Shown piece after piece: positions 44,517 to 53,270 of a DNA stretch of 64,000 nt; the stretch's first letter is position 1, and every line of letters begins with the position of its first letter. Location of the stretch: positions 18,414 to 82,413 of the forward strand of contig JAJPJX010000071.1 in the NCBI GenBank assembly GCA_021324015.1, in the 5' to 3' direction. Origin of the DNA: Solibacteraceae bacterium (GTDB lineage Bacteria > Acidobacteriota > Terriglobia > Bryobacterales > Bryobacteraceae). Under the pieces are notes generated by a model. It was not told the DNA's origin and searched no databases. It saw nothing but the letters and a program-made list of their open reading frames with translations. Made by a program: the position numbers and the translations under genes.

Positions 44517-45446
44517 CTAAAAACTTGTTAAAAAGATGCGCACGCGTTCGAGCGCCGCGGTCTGCAAGTCGGGGTCGTCGCCGAATCCGCGCAGCCATTC
44601 GACGCCGGCTTCGCGCCGGAACCAGGTCATTTGCCGCTTGGCGTAGCGGCGCGTGTTGCGCTGTGCGTAGAAGATGGCGTCTTTCAGATTGAGTTCTCCG
44701 CGCAGCAGTTGCAGGGCCTGGCGATAGCCGTGGGACTCGAAGGGTTTTGATTCAGGGGGAAACCCTCGCGCCAGGATCTGGCGCACTTCGTCCACGAGGC
44801 CCGTGGCGAACATCTGCTCCGAGCGTCGGTCTAGCCGCTGGTACAGGGCATCGCGATCCGGCCAGAGCCCCAGTTTCAGCGCCCGGTACCCCACGAGCGC
44901 GTCCCGGCCGCTCTGAAATAGTTCGGAGGCAGGACGCCGCGCCAGTACGCAAATCTCCAGCGCACGGATCAGCTTGGGGACGTCCCGCGCGTGGATGCGG
45001 GTGGCCGTTTCGGAATCGAGGCGTCGCAGCAGACGGTGCAGCGTTCCAGCGCGGCGCTGCTCCTTCGCCGCCAGGCGCGCCCGCAGCGCTTCGTCGCGCG
45101 ACGGCCCGCGAAACAACCCGTCCACCAGGGCCCGCAGGTAAAATCCGGTGCCCCCAACGATCACCGGCAGCCTGCCGGCCTTCGCCAGCTCAGCCAGCGT
45201 TTGCCGTGCCGCGCGCGTGTAATCTCCAGCGCTGAACACCTGGTCCGGATCCAGGATGTCAATCAGGTGGTGCGGGATCCCACGCCGTTCCTCCGGCCGC
45301 AGCTTGGCCGTGCCGATATCGAAATAGCGGTAGGTTTGCAGCGAGTCGCAGTTGATCACTTCGCCCCGAAAGGCCTCCGCGACGCCCAGCGCCAGTTCGC
45401 TTTTGCCCGCACCCGTGGGCCCCAGGATGACAATCAGAGGCTTCAA
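44517..45446 (-). CDS. miaA: tRNA dimethylallyltransferase
   Basis: 309 residues. It adds a dimethylallyl group to A37 of tRNAs that read codons beginning with U. The P-loop is GPTGAGKS (residues 9-16), followed by NCDSLQTYRYFDIGTAK (about 33), PVIVGGTGFYLRALVDG (about 95-111) and a C-terminal RRYAKRQMTWFRR. All main MiaA motifs are present. Start: TTG at 45446, with TACACT 6 nt upstream and no Shine-Dalgarno. Confidence 0.94.
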   Translation of the reverse strand: MKPLIVILGPTGAGKSELALGVAEAFRGEVINCDSLQTYRYFDIGTAKLRPEERRGIPHHLIDILDPDQVFSAGDYTRAARQTLAELAKAGRLPVIVGGTGFYLRALVDGLFRGPSRDEALRARLAAKEQRRAGTLHRLLRRLDSETATRIHARDVPKLIRALEICVLARRPASELFQSGRDALVGYRALKLGLWPDRDALYQRLDRRSEQMFATGLVDEVRQILARGFPPESKPFESHGYRQALQLLRGELNLKDAIFYAQRNTRRYAKRQMTWFRREAGVEWLRGFGDDPDLQTAALERVRIFLTSF

Positions 45447-45783
45447 GCCACCAGTGTAGCGGGACGAGCGCGAGCAGACAGGGCTGGTTCTCCTTCATAC
45501 ATAATTGTGAGTTGCCTTCCGAGACCGATGCGCAATCTTCGGCTCCCCGTGAGCGGCGTGCGTGGGCCGTAGCGTCCCCGCGGGCGCTGGTCCTGGAGAT
45601 CTGTTCCTCCTTTGCCGATACGGCGGATACAGCTGCGACCAACTGATCCAACTGGGAGCCGCCCGGTGCTGAGCCCCCATAGCCCTTCCTGGCCCCCCTT
45701 CCCGGGTGCGGCGCCGGTATACAATAAGAAGGAACCGTCTGACCTGCCTGGGCATCCAAGAGGTCGAGAGAGACTATACCTCC
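45447..45783. other. 337-nt gene-free region, possible structured RNA
   Basis: No convincing gene on either strand; the open frames here have unnatural compositions. Plus-strand features: CATAAT at 45500-45505, then GGCTCCC (45541-45547) pairing with GGGAGCC (45654-45660) around a GC-rich 106-nt interior, with smaller hairpins such as GCCG-ATA-CGGC near 45614. A second -10-like TACAAT (45720-45725) could serve the TPR gene. A small RNA of about 120-150 nt is possible but not shown. Confidence 0.3.
45453..45458 (-). promoter_or_regulatory. -10 hexamer of miaA
   Basis: TACACT on the minus strand, 6 nt from the TTG start codon; implies leaderless mRNA. Confidence 0.5.
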
Positions 45784-47802
45784 ATGAACCGTCTAGCCAC
45801 CGCGCTTGCTTTGGCGATCTCGTTGGTGGGCTTATCCGCAGCTCAAACCACCGACAAATCGGCGACTCCGGACAAGGCTGCTGCCTACTACAACTTCGCC
45901 ATGGGCCATCTGTACGCGGAACTGGCTGGCGTGTACGGCAACCGCGGCGACTACGTCTCCAAGGCCATCGAACACTATAAAGCGGCCCTCAAGGCGGATC
46001 CCTCCGCCAGCTTCCTGTTTGAGGAACTGACCGACCTGTACATCCAGTCCGGCCGGCTCCGGGATGCCGTAACCGAAGCGGAAGACCTGCTCAAGCAGAA
46101 CCCTGACAATCTGGACGCGCGCCGCCTGCTGGGCCGCATCTACATGCGCATGGCCGGGGACACTCAGCAGGGCAAAGTCAACGAGGAAATGCTGCGCCGG
46201 GCGACCGAGCAGTACCAGAAGATCACCTCCGAGGATCCCAAGGACGTGGATAGCTGGCTGACGCTGGGCCGCCTGTATCGGGCTTCCAGTGATTCGGTAA
46301 ATGCTGAAAAAGCTTACAGTCAGGCCTTGGCGCTGGATCCCAATAACGAGGATGCCTTGACCGGTCTGGCGATCGTTTACTCCGACGTCGGCGACACCAA
46401 GAAAGCTATCGAAAAGCTGCGGGCGCTTTCCGACCGCAATCCGAATCCGCGCACGCTGGCGGCGCTAGCCAGCTCGTACGAACAGTTGCGGGATTGGAAG
46501 AGCGCCGCTGAGGTGCTGAAACGCGCCGTGGCCTCCGACCCGGACAATAGCCGGCTGGTGCGTTCCCTGGCTCAGGACCTGATGTTCGCCGAGCAGTACG
46601 ACGACGCGCTGAAGTATTACGACCAGCTTGCGCAGGACGAGCCGCGCGATCCCCAGTTGCAGCTTCGGATCTCCGAGATTTACCGCGAGAAGCACAACTA
46701 CGACAAGGCCCGCGCCGCTCTGGCCAAGGCCAAGGAGCTCGACCCTGACGGCATCGAGGTGCGCTACGACGAGGTCAACCTGCTCGAAGCCGAAGGCAAA
46801 ACTGACCAGGCGATCACCGGCCTGAAGAGCCTGCTCGACGAGACCGCCAAGAAGTCCTACTCCCCGGCCGAAAAGGCCAACCGCGCCATGCTGCTGGAGC
46901 GTCTCGGCATCCTGTATAGCAACGCCGGCCAGTTCCAGCAGGCTGTAGATGCTTTCCAGCAGGTGCCGGATCTGGATCCCGAAGCGGGTGCGCGTATCGC
47001 CGTGCGCACGGTGGATGCCTGGCGGGCCGCTAAGGACTTCCAGAAGGCCCAGCAGGTGGCCGATGCCGCCCTGAAGAAATATCCCCAGGAACGCATGATC
47101 AAAATGGCCCACGCCTCGCTGCTGGCAGACATGGGCAAGATCAACGAAGCCGCCGCTGAGATCCGCAGCGGGATGAAGGGTGATCGCGAGACCCAGATCG
47201 CTCTGGCGCAAATCTACGAAAAGGGGAAGCGCTTCACGGATATGGCCCAGGCATTGGACCAGGCCGAGAAGCTCAGCAAGACCGACCAGGAGCGCGCCAC
47301 CGTTTACTTCATGCGCGGCGCCATGTATGAGCGCACGAAACAGTACGATGCGGCGGAAACCGAGTTCCGCAAGGTGCTGGCCGTCGACGCCGACAACGCC
47401 AGCGCACTCAACTACCTGGGTTATATGTTTGCCGACCGGAACGTCCGCCTCGAGGAAGCTCAGAAGCTCATCAGCCGCGCCCTGGAACTCGATCCGGAAA
47501 ACGGCGCTTACCTGGACAGCCTGGGCTGGGTGTACTACCGCCAGAATCGCCTGCCGGAGGCCGAGGGCCTCTTCCTCAAGGCCCTGGACCGTATCGGCAA
47601 GGATCCCACTGTGCACGACCACTTGGGCGACTGCTACTTCAAGCAGGGCAAGACCCGGGAAGCCATCACCCAATGGCAGGCCTCTCTGCAGGAATGGGAT
47701 TCCAGTTCGCAATCGGACATGGATCCCGGCGAAGTCGCAAAGGTGAAGAATAAGCTGGAAAGTGCCCGCGTGCGCCTCGCCAAGGAAACCTCCGCGAAAT
47801 AA
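45784..47802 (+). CDS. large exported TPR-repeat protein
   Basis: 672 residues. Signal peptide NRLATALALAISLVGLSAA, then TPRs through almost the whole protein (for example SWLTLGRLYRASSDSVNAEK, LTGLAIVYSDVGDTKKAIEK, LNYLGYMFADRNVRLEEAQK, YLDSLGWVYYRQNRLPEAEG). No catalytic domain is seen. It probably scaffolds a periplasmic or outer-membrane complex. ATG at 45784 is chosen because it opens the signal peptide; TATACC lies only 3 nt upstream, so the promoter is more likely TACAAT at 45720. A GC hairpin follows the stop. Confidence 0.85.
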   Translation: MNRLATALALAISLVGLSAAQTTDKSATPDKAAAYYNFAMGHLYAELAGVYGNRGDYVSKAIEHYKAALKADPSASFLFEELTDLYIQSGRLRDAVTEAEDLLKQNPDNLDARRLLGRIYMRMAGDTQQGKVNEEMLRRATEQYQKITSEDPKDVDSWLTLGRLYRASSDSVNAEKAYSQALALDPNNEDALTGLAIVYSDVGDTKKAIEKLRALSDRNPNPRTLAALASSYEQLRDWKSAAEVLKRAVASDPDNSRLVRSLAQDLMFAEQYDDALKYYDQLAQDEPRDPQLQLRISEIYREKHNYDKARAALAKAKELDPDGIEVRYDEVNLLEAEGKTDQAITGLKSLLDETAKKSYSPAEKANRAMLLERLGILYSNAGQFQQAVDAFQQVPDLDPEAGARIAVRTVDAWRAAKDFQKAQQVADAALKKYPQERMIKMAHASLLADMGKINEAAAEIRSGMKGDRETQIALAQIYEKGKRFTDMAQALDQAEKLSKTDQERATVYFMRGAMYERTKQYDAAETEFRKVLAVDADNASALNYLGYMFADRNVRLEEAQKLISRALELDPENGAYLDSLGWVYYRQNRLPEAEGLFLKALDRIGKDPTVHDHLGDCYFKQGKTREAITQWQASLQEWDSSSQSDMDPGEVAKVKNKLESARVRLAKETSAK

Positions 47803-47836
47803 TCCGAATTCCCCGACTAAGTAGTAATCCTCTCGC

Positions 47837-47860
47837 GGGGGCGCTCCGGGGCGCGCCCCC
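47837..47860 (+). terminator. hairpin after the TPR gene
   Basis: GGGGGCGC (47837-47844) pairs with GCGCCCCC (47853-47860) over an 8-nt loop; the following sequence is moderately T-rich. It lies between the TPR gene and coxS and probably separates the two transcripts. Confidence 0.5.
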
Positions 47861-47949
47861 CTCTTGCATTTCCCCGCTTTTTGCATCAACATCATAGACC
47901 GTTGGGGATAAGCCCCCGGCTTCTTGCACTCGGAAAGGCTGAATTCTGC

Positions 47950-48420
47950 ATGAAACGAAGAATCACCTTGAAAATTAACGGTAAGGTGTATTCCCACGAG
48001 GTCGAGCCCCGGATGCTGCTCATCCACTATCTCCGCGAGGTAGTGGGATTCACCGGACCTCACATCGGGTGTGAAACGTCCATCTGCGGTGCCTGCACTG
48101 TCGCGCTGGATGAGAAAATTGTGAAATCCTGCACCATGCTGGCGGTCCAGGCCGATGGCCGCGAGGTGCTCACCATCGAAGGACTGGCCTCCAACGGTAC
48201 GCTGCACCCGGTGCAGGAGGCGTTTTGGAACGAGCACGCCCTGCAATGCGGCTTCTGCACGCCCGGTATGATCATGGCCTCCAAACAACTGCTCGAGCGC
48301 AACCCGCGGCCGACCGACGAGCAGATCCGCCATGCTCTCGAGGGCAATCTGTGCCGCTGCACCGGCTATCAGCACATTGTGAACGCCGTGCGGACCGCAG
48401 CCTCCAGGATGGGAGCATGA
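47950..48420 (+). CDS. coxS: CoxS-type [2Fe-2S] subunit of a molybdenum hydroxylase
   Basis: 156 residues. Electron-transfer subunit. The plant-type cluster ligands are in GCETSICGACTV (about residues 41-52, plus CTM near 63). The second cluster is in QCGFCTPGMIM (about 99) and NLCRCTGYQ (about 131). Length is typical. ATG at 47950, preceded by GGAAAGG; the longer frame to 47881 lacks support. It is followed by coxL with an ATGA overlap. Confidence 0.93.
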   Translation: MKRRITLKINGKVYSHEVEPRMLLIHYLREVVGFTGPHIGCETSICGACTVALDEKIVKSCTMLAVQADGREVLTIEGLASNGTLHPVQEAFWNEHALQCGFCTPGMIMASKQLLERNPRPTDEQIRHALEGNLCRCTGYQHIVNAVRTAASRMGA

Positions 48421-50756
48421 GCATGGCCACCACCGTCACGAAAGCCGAAACTCTGGTAGGCAGGCGGCTCCGGCGCAAGGAGGACCCCCGTCTGATCACC
48501 GGCACCGCCACTTACGTGGACGACATCCAGATGCCGGGCATGCACTACGCCGCCATCCTGCGCAGTCCCCACGCTGCCGCCCGCATCCGTTCCCTCAATG
48601 TCCAGCCCGCATTGGATCATCCCGGTGTAGCGGCCGTTTTTACCGGCGCGGATGTGGCCGGTGTCGGGCCGGTTCCCTGCGGAGCGTCCCTGCCGGGCCT
48701 GCGCGTCCCGGCACACTCCGTCCTCGCCAGGGATCGCGTCTACTTCGTGGGCCATCCGGTCGCGGTGGTGGTGGCTACGGACCGCTACGTGGCCGCCGAC
48801 GCGCTCGACCTGATCGAGGTGGAGTATCAGCCTCTTCCCGCTGTGGCCAACCCCGAAAAAGCCCTGGAGCCGGGCGCTCCGGCGGTGCACCCGGAGTGGC
48901 CTGACAATCTGGCCTTCACTTATCACCAGGAGGGTGGTGAGCCGGACCGGGCCTTTGCCGAGGCCGACGTGGTGGTCAGGCAACGCATCATCAGCCAGCG
49001 CCTCATCCCCACCGCCATGGAGACCCGCGGCGTGGTGGCCGACTACCGCGGGGCCGAGAAAAGCCTCACCATCTACTCCTCCACCCAGATCCCGCATCTC
49101 ATGCGATCGCTGGTGGCCCAGATGCTGGGCCTTGCGGAGAACCGCCTGCGCGTCATCACGCCGGAGGTAGGCGGCGGGTTCGGCAGCAAGCTGAACGTCT
49201 ACGCCGAAGAGGCCCTGATGGGCTTCGTGGCCATGAAAATCGGCAAGCCCGTCAAGTGGATCGAGTCGCGCCGCGAAAACTTCCAATGCACCATCCACGG
49301 ACGGGGCCATGTGGATTACTACGAGATCGCTGCCCGGAAGGATGGCGCCGTGTTGGGCCTGCGGCTGAAGCTGATCCAGGATCTGGGCGCCTACCATCAG
49401 CTTCTGACACCCGCGATTCCCACGCTCTCCGTGCTGATGATGCCCGGGCTCTACAAGTTTCGCAACGTGAGTGCGGACATCCTCGGAGTCTTTACCAACT
49501 GCGTTCCCACCGACGCCTATCGGGGCGCCGGACGGCCCGAGGCCACTCACGGCGTCGAACGCATGATGGATCTGCTGGCTGCCGAACTGCGCATGGACCC
49601 CGCCGAACTCCGGCTCCTCAACTTCATCGGCGCCGATGAGTTTCCCTACGCCACCGCCACCGGTCTGAGTTATGACAGCGGCAATTATGCCGAGCCGCTG
49701 AAGAAGGCCCTCGATCTGGTGGACTACCACCGGCTACGCGAACAGCAGCAGCAGGCCAAGGCGTCCGGCCGGCTTGTGGGCATCGGCATCTCCACCTACG
49801 GGGAGATCTGCGCCTTTGGCCCGTCTCCCGCCACGCCCGCCGGCGGCTGGGAAAGCGCCACGGTGAAGATCGAACCTTCCGGCGCGGTAACCGTCATGAC
49901 CGGCGCGTCGCCTCACGGCCAGGGCGAGGAAACCACGTTCGCCCAAATTGCCGCCGACGAGTTGGGTGTTCCTATCGAAGACGTCATCGTGGTGCACGGC
50001 GACACGGCCATCGTGCAGTATGGCATCGGCACCTTCGGCAGCCGCGGCACCGCGGTCGGCGGACCGGCCGTTTATTATGCCCTCCAGGATCTCAAGGCTA
50101 AGATCCTCAAGTTCGGAGAGCTGCTGCTTGAATCCTCCGACGTGACCTTCTCCGGCGGCGTGTGTACCTGTAACCGCACGGGGAAGACGGTCACGCTCGC
50201 GCAGATCGCCGCGGCGTCCTACCGTGCGATGAAGTTGCCGCCCAATACTGAACCCGGCCTGGTAGCCACGCACTTCTGGGAGCCCCCGAACTTCGCATTC
50301 CCCTTCGGCGCGCACATCGTGGTCAGCGAAGTAGACCCCGAAACGGGCCAGGTGGAGATCAAGCGCTACGTGGCCGTGGACGACTGCGGCAAAATCATCA
50401 ACCCCCTGCTGGTAGACGGGCAGGTGCACGGGGGCGTGGTGCAGGGCCTTGGGCAGGCGCTGTTTGAGCAAGCGGTCTACGACCAGGACGGCCAGCTCGT
50501 CACCGGGGAATTGATGGATTACGCCGTCCCCAAGGCCACCATGGTGCCCTGGATCGAAAGCGACCACACCACCACGCCATCTCCGGTCAATCCTTTGGGG
50601 GTCAAGGGAGTCGGCGAAGCCGGAACTATCGGCTGTTCGCCCGCGGTGGTCAACTCCGTGGTGGATGCGCTAGGCCACTTGGGCGTTCGTCACTTGGATA
50701 TGCCGCTCACACCCGAAAAACTCTGGAAGCTGATTCAGGCAGGAGGACAGGCATGA
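48417..50756 (+). CDS. coxL: CoxL-like molybdopterin-binding large subunit, form II type
   Basis: 779 residues, the catalytic Mo subunit. VGRRLRRKEDPRLITGTATY opens the aldehyde-oxidase/xanthine-dehydrogenase fold, and EVGGGFGSKLNVYAEEA (about residue 250) and the C-terminal KGVGEAGTIG with the base Glu are present. The active-site loop reads TDAYRGAGRPEA (about residue 364). Form I CO dehydrogenase has AYxCSFR there; AYRGAGR marks form II, whose substrate is disputed. So a CO-oxidising role is not assured. ATGA overlap with coxS before and coxM after. Confidence 0.9.
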   Translation: MSMATTVTKAETLVGRRLRRKEDPRLITGTATYVDDIQMPGMHYAAILRSPHAAARIRSLNVQPALDHPGVAAVFTGADVAGVGPVPCGASLPGLRVPAHSVLARDRVYFVGHPVAVVVATDRYVAADALDLIEVEYQPLPAVANPEKALEPGAPAVHPEWPDNLAFTYHQEGGEPDRAFAEADVVVRQRIISQRLIPTAMETRGVVADYRGAEKSLTIYSSTQIPHLMRSLVAQMLGLAENRLRVITPEVGGGFGSKLNVYAEEALMGFVAMKIGKPVKWIESRRENFQCTIHGRGHVDYYEIAARKDGAVLGLRLKLIQDLGAYHQLLTPAIPTLSVLMMPGLYKFRNVSADILGVFTNCVPTDAYRGAGRPEATHGVERMMDLLAAELRMDPAELRLLNFIGADEFPYATATGLSYDSGNYAEPLKKALDLVDYHRLREQQQQAKASGRLVGIGISTYGEICAFGPSPATPAGGWESATVKIEPSGAVTVMTGASPHGQGEETTFAQIAADELGVPIEDVIVVHGDTAIVQYGIGTFGSRGTAVGGPAVYYALQDLKAKILKFGELLLESSDVTFSGGVCTCNRTGKTVTLAQIAAASYRAMKLPPNTEPGLVATHFWEPPNFAFPFGAHIVVSEVDPETGQVEIKRYVAVDDCGKIINPLLVDGQVHGGVVQGLGQALFEQAVYDQDGQLVTGELMDYAVPKATMVPWIESDHTTTPSPVNPLGVKGVGEAGTIGCSPAVVNSVVDALGHLGVRHLDMPLTPEKLWKLIQAGGQA

Positions 50757-51601
50757 TTCCGCAGGAATTCGAGTATTCCGCCCCCACTTCTTTGGAGGAG
50801 GCGTTGCATCTGATCTCCGATGGCAGCGCCAAGGTGCTGGCCGGCGGCTTGAGCCTGATCCCGCTCATGAAACTGCGTCTGGCGGCACCCGGGCACGTTG
50901 TGGATCTCGGGCGCGTGCCGGGGCTCAGCTACATCCGCGAAGAGGGCGGCAAGCTGCACATTGGCGCCATGACCACGCACTACCAAATCGAGTCCTCTGC
51001 CCTCGTGCACTCCCGCTGTCCGCTGCTGGCGGAAACCGCCGCTCACATCGGCGACGTGCAGGTCCGCAATGCCGGCACCATCGGCGGCAGCGTGGCGCAC
51101 GCCGACCCGGCGGCGGACTATCCCGCCGCGCTGCTGGCCCTGGACGCCCAGGTGCGCCTGGTGACCGCTTCTGGCGAGCGGACCTTGCCGATCCAGGATT
51201 TCCTCGTGGACACTTTGACCACCGCTCTGGAGCCCGGAGAACTGGTGGCGGAAGTGATCGTAGATGTGGATGTGGACGGCGCCACCGGGTTCTGTTACCA
51301 GAAAATGGCTCATGCCGCTTCGGGTTTCGCCATCGTGGGCGCCGCGGTGCGCGTGCGTAGATCGAACGGCCGCGTGAGCTTCAGCCGCGTCGGGATCACC
51401 GGTCTGGCCCCCAAGGCTTTTCGCGCTACCGGCGTAGAGTCTCTGCTGCAAACCCCGGACGATGTCGCCAGTGCGGCCGGCGCCGTGGCCGACGGGATCG
51501 AAGCCAACTCGGACCTTGCCGCCTCGGCGGAGTATCGCTGCCAGATGGCCCGCGTCTACACCGCCCGGGCACTTCGGCAGGCCCTCGCGAGGATCGCGTG
51601 A
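50753..51601 (+). CDS. coxM: CoxM-type FAD subunit
   Basis: 282 residues. FAD-binding medium subunit. AGGLSLIPLMKLRLAAPGHV (about 32-51) and NAGTIGGSVAHADPAADYPA (about 106-125) are the two flavin-binding motifs, followed by the CO_deh_flav_C domain. The gene order S-L-M differs from the M-S-L order usual for form I CO dehydrogenase operons. ATG overlaps the coxL stop (ATGA), and the stop overlaps the coxG GTG. Confidence 0.92.
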   Translation: MIPQEFEYSAPTSLEEALHLISDGSAKVLAGGLSLIPLMKLRLAAPGHVVDLGRVPGLSYIREEGGKLHIGAMTTHYQIESSALVHSRCPLLAETAAHIGDVQVRNAGTIGGSVAHADPAADYPAALLALDAQVRLVTASGERTLPIQDFLVDTLTTALEPGELVAEVIVDVDVDGATGFCYQKMAHAASGFAIVGAAVRVRRSNGRVSFSRVGITGLAPKAFRATGVESLLQTPDDVASAAGAVADGIEANSDLAASAEYRCQMARVYTARALRQALARIA

Positions 51602-52059
51602 AGGTTGCCGGCGAATACCTCCTGGCGGCAGCTCCGGATCGGGCATACGACTTGTTGCAGGATCCCGAGGTCCTTGCCCGCTGCATGCCGGGCTGTGACC
51701 ATCTGGCTCGCACCGGCCCGGATGAGTACGAGATGCGTATGAAAATGGTCATCTCCAGCATCCAGGGCCTGTTCGCCGGAAAGGTGTCCATCGCCGATCA
51801 AGATCGCCCTGCTGGTTTTCGCCTGGTAGTCGAGGGCAACGGAAAGGTCGGTTTCATGAGGGGGGATGGGCTGCTGACGCTGGTACCGCAGCCGGGCGGC
51901 ACCGAGGTGCGCTACGAGGGCGAAGTGCGCGTAGGAGGCATGATCGCCGGTGTGGGCCAGCGCCTGCTCGATACCACCGCCAAGATGATCATCAAGCGCT
52001 TTTTTTCCAAGCTGGCCGCACAAGTGGACGGAGCCTCTTCATCCGGGGCAGGCGCCTGA
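51598..52059 (+). CDS. coxG: CoxG-like SRPBCC protein
   Basis: 153 residues, START/SRPBCC fold (KVAGEYLLAAAPDRAYDLLQ, DPEVLARCMPGCDHL, then strands to GVGQRLLDTTAKMIIKRFFS). CoxG anchors CO dehydrogenase at the membrane in Oligotropha. Here the C-terminal transmembrane helix seen in that protein is missing; the sequence ends shortly after a helical segment. Start GTG at 51598 overlaps the coxM stop. Last gene of the operon, followed by a strong hairpin. Confidence 0.88.
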   Translation: MKVAGEYLLAAAPDRAYDLLQDPEVLARCMPGCDHLARTGPDEYEMRMKMVISSIQGLFAGKVSIADQDRPAGFRLVVEGNGKVGFMRGDGLLTLVPQPGGTEVRYEGEVRVGGMIAGVGQRLLDTTAKMIIKRFFSKLAAQVDGASSSGAGA

Positions 52060-52077
52060 CGGACTCCAAAAACGGCA

Positions 52078-52107
52078 CCGCCCGGGGAGGAGAACCTCCC
52101 CGGGCGG
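52078..52107. terminator. bidirectional rho-independent-type terminator
   Basis: A perfect 13-bp stem (52078-52090 with 52095-52107) closed by an AGAA tetraloop, between convergent coxG and the PEP-CTERM gene. On the minus strand a TTTTT run follows about 5 nt after the stem, so it terminates that gene best; on the plus strand there is no T-run. Confidence 0.8.
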
Positions 52108-52134
52108 CGGTTGGATCGGAAAAACTGGCTGTCC

Positions 52135-52908
52135 CTAGACCGTCTTCTTGTGCCGCCGCAAAAGCAGCCCCACCACCAGGAGCGCGGAACCCATGAGCGC
52201 ATACGTGCCTGGTTCCGGAACCATGGTGAACGGAAACGCGTTCAGGAAGACGTTGTCAAAGTCCACTTGAAGATCGCCTGTAGCGTAGAGCTGGATCGTT
52301 AGCGGTACGCCGGCAAGGGAGGGGTTCGTGGTAGCAAACGAGATGGTCTGCCAGCCACCGCGGATCAGCGGGTACAGGGCGGTGCCGGTGAGCGGGTTCA
52401 GATGGTCGTGGCCGTAGGAATCGTCCGTCCAGCTCCCGATGACCGTGTCCCCGGCAAGCAGGTTGATCGTATACTGCGCATTCCCAATGTTCGCTCCCAA
52501 CTCGCCGCGGAGCCCCACGCTGACCTGCGTTACGTATACTGTGTTCGCAGTCGCACTGGCATCCAGGGTCTGGCTGATCATGCCGCCGTTGCTATAAGCA
52601 ACCTGAGAGCCGGATTCGGGGTACAGAAACATCTGGTTGAGGACGGCGCCGTTGTCGGTAGTGTAGAAGTACGGCACCGGAGCCCACGTACCTGCGGGAT
52701 CTGCCAAGTCTCCTGGATTCGCGACAGTCCATCCCGGAATGCTACCGGAGGCCCACACTTGTGTTGGTGTACAGCAACTGTTGGTGAAAGTCACGGGCGA
52801 CTCAAAACCGGGGTTATTGATCACGATCTCGGTCGCCGAGAGCGGCAGCGCAAAAAGGAGGATCGCGCATACCATCAGTGCCCAATAGCCGTAAACTGTC
52901 CTCCGCAT
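52135..52908 (-). CDS. PEP-CTERM sorting domain protein
   Basis: 257 residues. Signal peptide (LMVCAILLFALPLSATE), a beta-sandwich domain starting IVINNPGFESPVTFTN (DUF642/CBM-like pattern), and a C-terminal VPEPGTYALMGSALLVVGLL + RRHKK, the exosortase-processed PEP-CTERM signal. It is cut and probably exported to the cell surface or an exopolysaccharide matrix. AGGAG precedes the ATG. No exosortase gene is in the window. Confidence 0.92.
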   Translation of the reverse strand: MRRTVYGYWALMVCAILLFALPLSATEIVINNPGFESPVTFTNSCCTPTQVWASGSIPGWTVANPGDLADPAGTWAPVPYFYTTDNGAVLNQMFLYPESGSQVAYSNGGMISQTLDASATANTVYVTQVSVGLRGELGANIGNAQYTINLLAGDTVIGSWTDDSYGHDHLNPLTGTALYPLIRGGWQTISFATTNPSLAGVPLTIQLYATGDLQVDFDNVFLNAFPFTMVPEPGTYALMGSALLVVGLLLRRHKKTV

Positions 52909-53270
52909 GATGTCTTAATCTCCTGATCGTTCTTGCCTGCCCGAATAGTTGGGCTCAACTGATTATGCTTAAACGATTTACCCGAGTCAAGACCTAACTG
53001 CGAAAACCTGGTTGCAATTGGGGCTAAACGTACTATGTGGTTTTGCAACAGTCAGTTCGGCACCCTTGTCAAGCAGTTTGAACGGCCTCGACACTCCGCC
53101 AGCGTATTGATTCTAATGGTGTTTGCCAGCAGCCCGCGCAAAAAAAAGATTCATCCCGCGTATCCCACTGAACGGCAATCGCTTACCCACCGTAAGGGGA
53201 ATACCCCACCTATCCGTCGCTGCGGCTATGTGCGATACTCAAGGTCAGAACACAACATTTTGGTTACGCA
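52909..53270. other. 362-nt gene-free, relatively AT-rich spacer
   Basis: Divergent region between the PEP-CTERM gene and the ATP-grasp-like gene, clearly lower in GC than its surroundings. It holds an A8 run (53140s), a CTTAC-CCACC-GTAAG dyad (53182-53196) and a small GGGG-AATA-CCCC hairpin (53196-53207). Weak -10-like TATGCT- and GATACT-type hexamers occur; I cannot assign the promoters. An open frame from 53035 overlaps the next gene and is not believed. Confidence 0.4.

Noticed and set aside
45447..45783. tRNA, SRP RNA or RNase P RNA in the miaA-TPR gap
   Set aside because: No T-arm GTTCRA motif, SRP apical tetraloop region or RNase P core could be found on either strand.
46465..48375. 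Long minus-strand open frame across the TPR and coxS genes
   Set aside because: Composition typical of antisense reading of GC-rich coding DNA; both plus-strand genes have clear domains.
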